Below, piece after piece: positions 23,041 through 33,254 of a DNA stretch of 64,000 nt (position 1 is the first letter of the stretch; the number at the start of each line of letters is the position of its first letter). Source of the DNA: Deroplatys truncata (lineage: Eukaryota; Arthropoda; Insecta; Mantodea; Mantidae); the NCBI GenBank assembly GCA_030765065.1, contig CM060978.1, positions 222,661,498 to 222,725,497 on the forward strand, written 5' to 3'. A program made the translations under genes and the position numbers. The notes beneath the pieces were generated by a model. That model worked only from the letters and a program-made list of their open reading frames with translations, made no database searches and was not told the origin of the DNA.

Positions 23041-23886
23041 CTTTCTCTACTACGTATAGTAAGTAGAGAAAGTGTTGTATTCCACCCAAAAATGCGATAC
23101 CGAGATTTCAGCACAAAATATATATTTTGCGACCCCCTGAATCCAAAAAAAAGCATTTTTGGAAACATGTCCGTGTGTGTATGTCTGTGAACAGCATAAC
23201 TCAGAAACGAACAGTCAGATAAACACCAAACTTGGTATTTAGGTTCGGTATCTTCCAGAGATGCGACACGAAGGTTTTCAAGAAAATTCCCCCACCCCAG
23301 ATTACCCATTACATGGAACATTTTTCGAATATTTTAATTTTCTCAAAAATGACTTTAACGTTTTTTTTAAAATGTCATATGTTTAAGATATTTTTATGAC
23401 AAATGAAATGTATATCTCGAATTTTCTGGGAATATCTCCAAAAGTATTCTTCATTGTGAACGACTTTTGCATAACTGGTAAACCATAAGAGATAGACAAA
23501 ATGTTACTATACAAAAATGTAGACCGCGTTAAAATACACATTTTATGTGATATACAGTTTTGTTGTTGAGTGAACCATTTTCGAGATATTGCTTGTTATT
23601 CCCTTAAATTTTCCATTACTTATACAGTTTCTCAAATGGAAATTCGTTATTCATTTTTTTTTGTCCTGGTAATGCAAAGAGAATGGAATACTCCACATAG
23701 CAACCAGCTCTTAAAATATTTGACTATCACTTAAGGCCTACCAATTCCCCTTGCACCTACAAGAAAATTAGCAATAAGATTGACATATCGATATCTCGAT
23801 TAACATGAAGCATATGGAGAATAAGGGTTTGTAAAAAAATTTGTACTAGAGTAGAGAAAGTCATGTGAGTGTAACACATCTGATTT
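23041..23886 (-). mobile_element. RepA, full-length copy 2
   Basis: Runs from CTTTCTCTACTACGTATAGT to AGTGTAACACATCTGAT. It is flanked by TTTTA on both sides (23036-23040 and 23887-23891), the minus-strand version of the TAAAA duplication seen at copy 1. All internal blocks are in order. Confidence 0.85.
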
Positions 23887-23891
23887 TTTTA

Positions 23892-24630
23892 AATTCTCTA
23901 CTGCTTAAGTAAAATAGTTGTAGTATTGTATTCCTAAGAAATTCAATACCGACGTTTCACAGGAAATGCATATTTTGAGGCTTCTGAACCTAAAATAAGC
24001 AGTTTAGGAAAATATCTGTATATGTATGTGAGTGTGTGTGTCTGTGAACAGCATAACTCAAAAACGAAGCCAATTAAATACCAAACTTGGTATTTAAGTA
24101 CAGCATATTCCAAAAAATACGATTTGAATATTTTCAAATAAATCTCTTTACATGGAAAATGTTTCCAACATATTTATTTTCACAAAAATGGCTCTAGGGA
24201 TTTTTATTAAAATAGAATATGTTTAAGAGATTTTCATGACAAATTATATGTATAACTTGAATTTTCTATGTATAGCTTCTGCAATCTTTTTTAGTCTGAA
24301 TGACTTTTGTAAACATAATAATCTTAATCTTACTACACAGCAAATGTAGATCTGGTTAAAGCACACAATTTATGTTAAATAATAGCTTTGTGCAGTTAAC
24401 CATTCCCGAGATGTTCCTTTTTATTTATTTCAATGTTCAAATACTTATATTTTTCTCAAGTGGAAAATCGCTAATATTCTCTCTCTCTCTTTCTCCCTCT
24501 CTCTCTCTCTCTCCCTCTGGACCATGCAAACAGAACGGAATTTCGGCCATGATTTAGCAACAAATTCTTAAAAGATTTGACTATCGCTTAAAGCCTACTC
24601 TGTATTCCCCTAAACCGCTTGTACCTACAA
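23892..24630 (-). mobile_element. RepA, divergent older copy
   Basis: Directly follows copy 2 in the same orientation with the same block order (ATTCAATACCGACGTTTCAC, CAGCATAACTCAAAAACGAA, AAACTTGGTATTTAAGTACA, GACAAATTATATGTATAACT), but with many substitutions and indels. It ends at CTTGTACCTACAAAAAA, missing the last 110 bp or so. Confidence 0.8.
24478..24519. repeat. (CT)n microsatellite
   Basis: Interrupted CTCTCT/CCCTCT run inside the older RepA copy, at a site where other copies have only TTCATTTTTTTGTCC. Confidence 0.9.
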
Positions 24631-24635
24631 AAAAA

Positions 24636-25329
24636 ATCTGATGTGTTACACTCACATGACGTTCTCTACTCTTGTACTATTTTTACAAACGCTTATTCTC
24701 CATATGATTCATGTTAATCGAGATATCGAGATGTTAATCTTGTTGCTAATTTTCTTGTAGATGCAAGGGGAATTGGCAGGCTTTAAACGATAGTCAAATA
24801 TTCTAAGAGCTGGTTGCTATGTGCAGTATTCCATTCTCTTTGCATTACCAGGACAAAAAAAAACGAAGTCCCATTTGAGAAAAAGTATAAGTATTGGAAA
24901 ATTTAAGGGAATAACAAGCAATATCTCGAAAATGGTTCACTCAACAAAAAAAATGCATATGGCATAAATTGTGAATTTTAACGCGATCTACATTTTTTGT
25001 GTAGTAAACTTTTGTCTATCTCTTATGATTTACAGTTATGCAAAAGTCGTTTACAATGAAGAATACTTTTAGAGACATTCCCAGAAAATTCAAGGTATAC
25101 ATTTTATTCGTCATAAAAGTATCTTAAATATATGATATTTTAATCAAAATCTTTAGAGCCATTTTTGAGAAAATTAAAATTTTCGAAAAATGTTCCATGT
25201 AAAGGGTAATCTGGGGTGGGGGGATTTTCTTGAAAACCATCGTGTCGCATCCTTGGAAGATACTGAACCTAAATACCAAGTTTAGTGTTTATCCGACTGT
25301 TCGTTTCTGAGTTATGCTGTTCACAGACA

Positions 25330-25402
<73 letters not shown>

Positions 25403-25554
25403 ACAGACACACTGACACGCACACGGATATGTTTTCAAAAATGCTTTTTTTGGATTCAGGGGGTCTCAAAACACGTATTTCCGGTGAAATCTCGGTAATG
25501 AATTTTTGGGTGGAATACAATACTTCCCCTACTTACTATACATAGTAGAGAAAG
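24636..25554 (+). mobile_element. RepA, full-length copy with expanded CA tract
   Basis: Starts ATCTGATGTGTTACACTCAC and ends CATAGTAGAGAAAG. It is in opposite orientation to the two preceding copies. The internal CACAGACAGACACACACA site has expanded to about 65 bp of pure CA. Confidence 0.85.
25331..25415. repeat. (CA)n microsatellite within RepA
   Basis: More than 30 uninterrupted CA units followed by CAGACACACAGACACACTGA. The paired long frames on both strands across it are poly-TH/poly-CV artefacts. Confidence 0.95.
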
Positions 25555-25555
25555 T

Positions 25556-25962
25556 AATAGCGAATTCCCATTTGAGAAAAAGTATAAGTATTGGAAAATT
25601 TAAGGGAATAACAAGCAATATTTTGAAAATGGTTCACTCAACAACAGAAAATGTATATGACATAAATTGTGAATTTTAACGCGATCTACATTTTTTGTGT
25701 AGTAAACTTTTGTCTATCTCTTATGGTTTACAGTTATGCAAAAGTCGTTCACAATGAAGAATACTTTCAGAGACATTCCCAGAAAATTCAAGGTATACAT
25801 TTTATTTGTCATAAAAGTATCTGAAATATATGATATTTTAATCAAAATCAAAAGAGCCATTTTTGAGAAAATAAAAATTTTCGAAAAATTTTCCATGAAA
25901 AGGGTAATCTGGGGTGGGTGGAATACAATATTTCCCCTACTTGCTATACGTAGTAGAGAAAG
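25556..25962 (+). mobile_element. RepA partial tandem copy with internal deletion
   Basis: Begins at GCGAATTCCCATTTGAGAAA, an internal RepA point, directly after the end of the preceding copy. It continues to GGGTAATCTGGGGTGGGTGG, then jumps to AATACAATATTTCCCCTACT. The 240 bp or so containing the CA tract is missing. The end is TAGTAGAGAAAG followed by TAAAA. Confidence 0.8.
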
Positions 25963-25969
25963 TAAAAAT

Positions 25970-26840
25970 CTTTTGCTAATAATCAAAAACTAATATTTGT
26001 TCTTGACACCATTGAGAATTCCAGTTTACTATTTTTACCGGAGTGTTCAGACCTTATCTGGAATCCATGGTCAGTTTTTGAACTGTTAGAACCGGTGTAC
26101 CATATATTACGTGTTCCGTAATTTCTAAACTTCCCAAATATAAGTAAGTTTGTCTTTGAATTCTCCCCCTAGAGAGGCAGCAAATGAAAGAAAGCTGAAC
26201 TTGATACAAAAAGAATAATTCTGAACATAAAAAATGAGTGTTTGCAGGGAAGTGAGCAATAAATTATTCTATACTGTGGGTCATGCTGATAGCGATAATG
26301 AGGTACAGCCTCCATGGGTGGGAAACACGGTGTGAAGCCCACGCATTCCGCGTCACACGTCTCCTCAGAAAGTACATAACAGGGACTTAATTGAGTATGA
26401 TCAGTATCAGCTCCTAGGACCAGGTTCTGCTCTCACCAAAATAAGAGTTAACCGCACATGTGACAGCCTGGTAATCGGATTTCGCGTCTCCAACGTGTTT
26501 GTAACGGTCTTTGATAAAAAGCCATTGGATCCGTGGAATGTGGTCCGCCTAGGAGCAACACTACCATTAATTGAGGGTTTGCCAGGATCTTTGGGGTCAA
26601 AACTGCTAGAACTTTAAAACGGTCTACTTTACCAGATGGGATATAATTGGCGTTTTTAACACTTTTTTCTAGGAAATGTGTTCTACATATGAGATTAACA
26701 GATATTTTCATATTCAATCAGCCTATCTTTTATTACATACGTGATCAGTATTCATATTTATTTAATTTTTGAAAGTGTTTAAGTCCATTCTAACTACAAG
26801 TTTCACGTCAGTCCTTCATTGTTTTGTTTATAAAATAAAT
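25970..26840. other. Unannotated stretch
   Basis: No gene recognised. CTCCATGGGTGGGAAACACG and ACGCATTCCGCG at 26310-26360 faintly recall the S4 SINE head (8950-9020), which is not enough to call a copy. The minus-strand frame 26448-26717 is unassigned. Confidence 0.35.
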
Positions 26841-26842
26841 GT

Positions 26843-27690
26843 TTACCTTCTCTACCACATGCCTAATGTAGATAAAGGAAACATTGCATTTCAATAAACA
26901 ATGTGCTATCAAGATCTCACTAGAAATGCACGTTTTGAGATTTCCTAAATCCCAAAAGAACCACTTTCAGAAGAAATATCAATGTGCGCGCACGCGAGTG
27001 TGTCTGTGGATATCTCTGTCTGCCTGCCTGTGCGTCTGTGAAAAGCAAAAACAAAAGGTGGTATTTAAGTTGACGCAACACGAAGATTTTCAATTGAAAT
27101 CCCCCAAACACAATTACTCGTAGCTTTTATTTGGAAAATATTTCATTAGTTTTGCCACGAACCAAAGTGGCTGTAACTATTTTGGATAAAATTCCATATG
27201 CTAGATATATTGACATAGGAGTATACTTTGAATGTCTTGTGAAAAGCCTTGTGAAATTCATATAACTATGAAACCAGAGGGGTTGGTGAAAAATTACTTC
27301 AGAAAAAATGCAGACAATGTCGTTTTTAACGCTCCCCATAGTGCCTATGACCTTCGGGGGATACCTCCTTCCACCAAGTGATGACTGGACCCATTTCTGA
27401 GGTGGAGGCACCCGATAGCTGAATCCGTTGCCTCCGATGATAGGCTGATGAGGATAGCAGTGGGATGAGAGGACCTACAGCTTTTACCACGGACTCCGAA
27501 CCACGGATACTTTGGATACTTAACATGAGGTTAAGGCGTGCACAGGCCCACTTAAAATCGCCGGGAATCGAACCCAGACCCTCAGTACGAGAGCTGGAAA
27601 CAAAATGCAGACGATGTTAAAACTTGTAACTTGTGTTAAAAACTTTTTTGTAGCTTTAAATGTTTTTGAAATATATGCTGTTGATGGTCG
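26843..27690 (-). mobile_element. RepA, old copy split by a SINE
   Basis: CAATGTGCTATCAAGATCTC, then GTCTGTGAAAAGC, GACGCAACACGAAGATTTTC and AAGTGGCTGTAACTATTTTG follow the RepA order with heavy divergence up to 27320. RepA resumes after 27602 (AAAATGCAGACGATGTTAAA). It is younger than nothing around it except the SINE it hosts. Confidence 0.75.
27321..27601 (-). mobile_element. SINE family S5, 5'-truncated, inside RepA
   Basis: The minus strand has CTGGGTTCGATTCCCGGCGA (B box) followed by a 230-bp body, without an A box. AAAATGCAGAC(A/G)ATGT lies at 27305-27320 and at 27602-27617, a 16-bp target duplication with one mismatch. The size of the duplication and the 5' truncation fit LINE-driven target-primed integration. 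Confidence 0.85.
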
Positions 27691-27916
27691 GAATTTACAG
27701 CATTTTAAGTTACACACCTGTTATGTTATGTTATGTCCGTTCGTTTGTTTTTCATCAAGTGATGCAGAAGGTATTCAAAACATCAAGTCCTGAGTTCATA
27801 GAGCGGTATTCTTATTACACATTTCACCGTCGCACTAGTCGCCTGTATGCTTCTCTGTAGCTACAAGAACATGTGTGTTGAAACCGTCTTAAAAAGCGTT
27901 TGTGGTGAATAAAAAA

Positions 27917-28737
27917 ATTTGATGTCTCACATGACTTTCTCTGCTCTTGTAAAACTATTTTTACAAACGCTTACTCTCCACATGCTTCATGTTAATCGAG
28001 AGATCGAGATGTTAATCTTATTGCTAATTTTCTTGTAGAAGCAAGGGGAATTGGTAGGTTTTAAGCGACAGTCAAATATTTTAAGAGCTGGTTGCTATGT
28101 GGAGTATTCCATTCTCTTTGCATTACCAGGACAAAAAAATGAATAACGAATTTGAGAAAAAGTATAAGTATTGGAAAATTTAAGCGAATAACAAGCAACA
28201 TCTCTAAAATGGTTCGCTCAACAAAAAAATGTATATGACATAAATTGTGTATTTTAACGCGATCTACAATTTTGTGTAGTAAAATTTTGTTTATCTCTTA
28301 TAGTTTACCAGTTATGCAAAAGTCGTTCACAATGAAGAATACTTTTTGAGACATTCCCAGAAAATTCGAGATACACATTTCATTTGCTATGAAAATATCT
28401 TATACATATGATATTTTAATCAAAATCGTTACACCCATTTTTGAGAAAATTAGAATTTTCGAAAAATGTTCCATGTAAAGGGTAATCTGGGGTGGGAAGA
28501 TTTTCTTGAAAACCTTCGCGTCGCATCTCTGGAAGATACTGAACCCAAATACCAAGTTTGGTGTTTATCCGACTGTTCGTTTCTGAGTTATGCTGTTCAC
28601 AGACACACAGAGACACACACACGGACATGTTTCCAAAAATGCTTTTTTTGGATTCAGGGGGTCTCAAAACATATATTTCCGGTTCAATCTCGGTATCGAA
28701 TTTTTGGGTGGAATACAATACTTCCCCTACTTACTAA
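27917..28737 (+). mobile_element. RepA, nearly full-length copy
   Basis: ATTTGATGTCTCACATGACT at the start, all internal blocks in order, ending at CTTCCCCTACTTACTA. The last 18 bp or so (GTAGTAGAGAAAG) are replaced by unrelated AT-rich sequence. This copy is close to those at 37214, 53665 and 63130. Confidence 0.85.
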
Positions 28738-28739
28738 GT

Positions 28740-29740
28740 TTTTTATGAATAATTTGCAGAATAGAGATGACAATAATTATGGTGAGAGGTTATGTAGCGT
28801 GATTGTAATATATCAGGTTTGTTTTTAACAGCAGTAGACTATTTTTTGTGCTTCGAAATCTACAATATATTGTGGTACTAATCAACGCCTTTTAGAGGGA
28901 GGGGCATTAGGCATCAGAAATATTGTTTAGTCTAAATGAATACAGTTAAATATTAAACATACCATTTATATTATCACAGAAAATAAAACTAATTACCTGC
29001 ATACAATTATTTTTGTAGAGACATTTCAGCTGAGAGACTGACTAATATATTAGTACAGTCTCATTAGCTAGCCTACTTGGTTGTATACCCCAAAACTACT
29101 GTTTCGAAAATATCGCTGGTATTTCTCTCTCTCTCTCTTTTATTTTTTATCCATTTCACAAATTTTACGAGCTCTATTTTGTAATTCGCCAGATTTATTT
29201 GGAATTAAAAATAATTCACGTTTCTTACTTGTTCCAAATGTATGCTGATAAATAATGCTGCTGTAACTGGGAGCAACAAACAAGGCAAACAAACCCGCTT
29301 TATCGATAGAGTGACGTCAATAATATCTATATGTCTTAAAGACATTTTAGAAGTAATTTATAGATAATGCGGCAATACATTTTATATAATTTTATATTTG
29401 TTCTTGAATTTGTGAACACATTTAAGGAGTAATTTATCAATTATTGACTTGAAATGTGTATTGATTTGTAATTGGCTTGTGCATGAAACTGGATTAAAGT
29501 GGCGAATTATTATGGAGTTATCTCCCGCTCTTCTGATAACATTAACTCATGCCAGAAAACATAAATTTATAAATCGGTTTCAATGTACTATTCTGACTCT
29601 AATACAGTATATTCATTGTTTATAGTGACAAAATATAGGCAATAATTTACCGTTCTAGAAGTGTAATCTCTTTAAACCATATACTTGTTTCTATCTTCTT
29701 TGATTTTATCAACGTTTTTCTTCCGTTGTTTGGTAATGCT
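28740..29740. other. Unannotated AT-rich stretch
   Basis: No gene, SINE or LTR recognised. A short (CT)n run at 29126-29139. Confidence 0.4.
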
Positions 29741-29743
29741 TTA

Positions 29744-31197
29744 AGGCCGGTTCACAACCGCCCGAGAGGTAACCAAATCGGAAACGAGAACGGGAAGCCA
29801 TGCAGCAGACAAGATATTGGGTTCACAACAGCCCGATAATGAGATCGGGAATGCACATCGATGATCGTATCGGTCACAATGTGAAAGTCGATTTTGCGCA
29901 TTGGGATTTCATTTGTTTTTAACTGGCCAATGAAGTTTTTCTCACCTGCTTCTAATTCGGCCAACATAATGCTGGTTAGCCAATGTCAAAATTCGATAGA
30001 GTAAAGTTTATCTAAGTGCATATCCATTACATTTCCGATTCCTCTAGTCGTACCAAGCTTTCATTCGTATATTTAATGGCGTACATTAAAATTGTTTGTT
30101 GTTCTTTGTTAATTTACACCTTTTTTAATTTCTCTCCTACGTATAGTAAGTAGGGGAAGTATTGTATTCCACCCAAAAATTCGATACTAAGGTTTCACCG
30201 GAAATATATGTTTTGAGGACCCTGAATCCAAAAAAATATTTTTGGAAACATGTCCGTGTGTGTGTGTCTGTCTGCGAACAGCATAACTCAGAAACGAACA
30301 GTCGGATAAACACCAAACTTGGTATTTAGGTTCAGTATCTTCCAGAGATGCGACACGAAGGTTTTCAAGAAAATCCCCCACCCCAGATTACCCTTTGCAT
30401 GGAACATTTTTCGAAAATTTTAGTTTTCACAGAAATGACTAACGATTTTGATTAAGATACTTTCATGACAAATAAAATGTATATTTTGAATTTTCATTGT
30501 GAACGACTTTTGCATAACTGCTAAACCATAAGGGATAAACAAAATGTTATTACACAAAAAATGTAGAGCGCGTTAAAATACACAATTTATGTCATATACA
30601 ATTTTTTTATTGAGTGAACCATTTTGAAATATTGCTTGTTTTTCCCTTAAATTTTCCAATACTTATACTTTTTCTCAAATGGGAATTTTTTATTCATTTT
30701 TTGTCCTGGTAATACAAAGAGAATGGAATGCTCCACATAGCAACCAGCTCTTAAAATATTTGACTATCGCTTAAAGCCTACCAATTCCCCTTGCATCTAC
30801 AAGAAAATTATCAATAAGATTAACATCTCGATTAACACGAAGAATATGGAGAATAAGCGTTTGTAAAAAATAGTTTGTGCAGGAGTTGAGAAAGTCATGT
30901 GAGTGTAATACATCAGATTTTTTTTGCTGTTCTTTTTAGATTTTCAGCTTTTGCCATTGTTTCTGAAGCAATATCCAATTTTGAGCTGCATATAAACAAA
31001 GTACAATGACCCTTTCACTAGAAGAACCAGTATGGATCTAATACGCCATGCCCCGGGACGAGAACGAGAAAGTTAAAACTTGGTCAAGTCTTCTTTCCCG
31101 TTCGCGGGACACGGGAAAACTTCCCGTCGATTGTGAACGCTCCCATTAAAATACATGTATTTCAACTTTATCGTTCTCGGTGGTTGTGAATCAGACT
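29744..31197. mobile_element. Harbinger-like nonautonomous DNA transposon hosting a RepA
   Basis: The left end AGGCCGGTTCACAACCGCCC pairs with the right end (inverted: AGTCTGATTCACAACCACCG). TTA lies outside each end (29741-29743 and 31198-31200). A TTA-type 3-bp duplication and this terminus style suit PIF/Harbinger. Subterminal repeats of the end occur (GGTTCACAACAGCCCGATAA on the left, GTTCACAATCGACGGGAAG inverted on the right). Removing the RepA at 30128-30918 leaves about 660 bp without a recognisable transposase. The minus-strand frame 29752-29967 is unassigned. Confidence 0.65.
30128..30918 (-). mobile_element. RepA, copy inside Harbinger-like element
   Basis: From TTTCTCTCCTACGTATAGTA to AGTGTAATACATCAGAT. 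It has a deletion of about 40 bp around the ATATCATATG block relative to other copies. T-rich runs flank both ends. It is younger than the element it interrupts. Confidence 0.85.
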
Positions 31198-31697
31198 TTA
31201 GTCTTGCTTCTCTTCTTGCTTTGTGTGTTAATGCTGTGAAAGTTATTCCGCAGATGATTTGAAATGTGTTTAATTTTGTATTTATATGCTTTTCGTCTCG
31301 TTTCCAATATGTATTTCACCACCCAGATGATCCAGGTTTGATTCAGATCACATATTTTGGCCATCTGGAATTATCTGCGATCTGATGGTCGACTTTCCTC
31401 TGAATTCTTTGGAATAGTACAAGTAGGGCAGTTTTTAGGAAAAAATTTAATGCTCTATGGATCAATTAATGACTTATAACAAATTATATCATTGACTTTC
31501 ACATGTTTTCAAATAGTTTCGCTTCCATATAATCACTTAAAGAAGCATATAGGTTAAAATCAATGATTAACGATATGCGTATAAATATTAATGAACGTCT
31601 ACTTTGCAATATTAAGACATAATATTGCTCTTAAATTACAAAAATGATATGGGAATTTTCATTCACAAGGCAGTTCTTTGATTTAAGAGCTAACGGT

Positions 31698-31902
31698 TCT
31701 TCCACACATGTCATGTGTAGGTTAAGTTGGAAGAATAGACTCACACTGAAAAATTCAATGCCTTTGCCGGGATTTTAACCATGGATCTTCGGCTCTCCGT
31801 GCCGCTGATTTAACCACAGCTACCATGGCAACATGCCATGATGTTTTTCAGTCTGATTCTACGTCCCCAACTTTAGCCTACAGATGGCATGTGTGGTGGA
31901 AG
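31698..31902. mobile_element. tRNA-centred inverted-repeat (foldback) element, copy 1
   Basis: Imperfect inverted arms of about 60 bp run from CTTCCACACATGTCATGTGT with AGTTGGAAGAATAGAC, to TTTTTCAGTCTGATTCTACG and GGCATGTGTGGTGGAAG. Between them the minus strand reads as a tRNA-like unit: GGTAGCTGTGGTTAAATCAG (A box region) and ATGGTTAAAATCCCGGC (B box). A second copy is at 48226. Confidence 0.7.
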
Positions 31903-32009
31903 ATTAATTAATTAACATTGATTGACGCAATAGTGGTTGAGTATGAAGCCCGGGACTTAAAGTACTTATACTATGACTCTCGTATGTGAAGTTAAATTCC
32001 AACTCACTT

Positions 32010-32235
32010 GTCGAACGAAGATTGGTATTTCTCCATGAGGCGGGATGCACTCCATTTCAGTTTATGCATCTTATTTCGACGGATCACGTTGCAGTGAGTA
32101 ATAACGTGATTGTGGGGAGACAAAGGCAATAAACATGCTGAATAACTGGTTGGAGAAAACTGACAGAAATATCACATGCAGCTACTGGGATCGAACTCAC
32201 AACGGAAGTGTCAGACCTCTCCTGCTGAAACCCAT
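32010..32235 (-). mobile_element. SINE family S6
   Basis: The minus strand has GAGTTCGATCCCAGTAGCTG (B box) then ATATTTCTGTCAGTTTTCTCC and a body ending near CGCCTCATGGAG. No second copy is in the window and the boundaries are approximate. Confidence 0.55.
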
Positions 32236-32266
32236 CCTAAAATTCCCAACAGAAGCAGTGTAGTAT

Positions 32267-33249
32267 GAGGCAGTATTTTTAACACTTAAATGATTTCAGT
32301 CTAATTATATAATATATAAATTCAATAACAGTCCGCCTTAAAGCAATATGTATATGTAACAATACATAAAAAGTGTATATTACAGTCACTGTATATGTTT
32401 ATATTATTGTATACATGTTCAATAACGTTATGTGAATGTATTACGTAATTTAGTAATGTAGGAGCTGTGAGAAAAATAGGTTAAAAGTTGCTAACAATGA
32501 GGTAACCTTGAGGCAATAATGAATTTGAAAGTTTAATAATACTACTCGTAATTCTTGGAAGCAATAATGTAATTTTTGTGACAGTTTATAAAATAGCCAA
32601 TCAACAACCAGAAAAAGCTTATGTTAAATGAAGGTATTCTACTGGACTAGGATTAGCCAATCAGAGACTTGAAATACAGAAATTTATAAATTTAGGCTGT
32701 AGAAATCAAGTCAGTTGGTTGTAGACAGTGTTTCTAACCGGGCTCTAGATGTGTCCTTGAGAAATTTAATATGTATTTTGTGTGAGACAAATATAGTTTA
32801 CATGTTAAAAAGTGCAAGTAATTAGTGCTCTCTCTATATCAGTAAAGTGTTATTTAAATAGTGTCAAACATTAATAAAAGGAGTGAAGTAAACATTATAA
32901 TCTGTGTAAGGCTACATTCTTCAGTCGCACCACCTCCCTGCTGAGACATTCATGTCTCTAAAAAAAATATAAATACTGACGCAGCCGAGGCAAACATAAA
33001 TATATAATATTTAAAGAAGCAGTCAAAATTACAAAGTTAATATTTTTTTAAACATTTTTTGGGGGGGCGAAGGATACCGGAAACTTTTTACTATACGTGC
33101 GGTTGCTACTATTTCAAGTTCGGCTCTCCAACAGTCGAAATATAATACATCATCTTCAAACTGATTTCCATACGTAGCAGCGACAAACCTTCTTCAAATT
33201 GGCTCCCAAAGCGTGGAGCAAATAACAATACAACAAAATAACTTCTTCA
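32267..33249 (+). mobile_element. Solo LTR of Ty3/gypsy-like element (LTR-d)
   Basis: Begins TGAGGCAGTATTTTTAACAC and ends AACTTCTTCA, with AGTA immediately outside both ends (32263-32266 and 33250-33253). It is therefore a complete solo LTR of 983 bp. The last 130 bp contain two PBS-like units: TGATTTCCATACGTAGCAGC and TGGCTCCCAAAGCGTGGAGC, each followed by a CTTCTTCAA string. This shows these units are inside the LTR. Orientation is opposite to the other three LTRs. Confidence 0.92.
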
Positions 33250-33254
33250 AGTAT

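Noticed and set aside
25269..25545. Poly-Cys/Val and poly-Thr/His proteins
   Set aside because: Translations of CA/TG microsatellites.
23041..25962. CRISPR-like or satellite array
   Set aside because: Repeats are about 830 bp, mixed in orientation and individually inserted. There are no short regular direct repeats with unique spacers.
28466..28828. Recurring ORF 'MFHVKGNLGW..DFLENLRVASLEDTEPKYQVW' in many places on both strands
   Set aside because: It recurs only because RepA recurs. The frame is short, its length and upstream context vary, and the opposite strand is equally open. There is no sign of selection on the protein.
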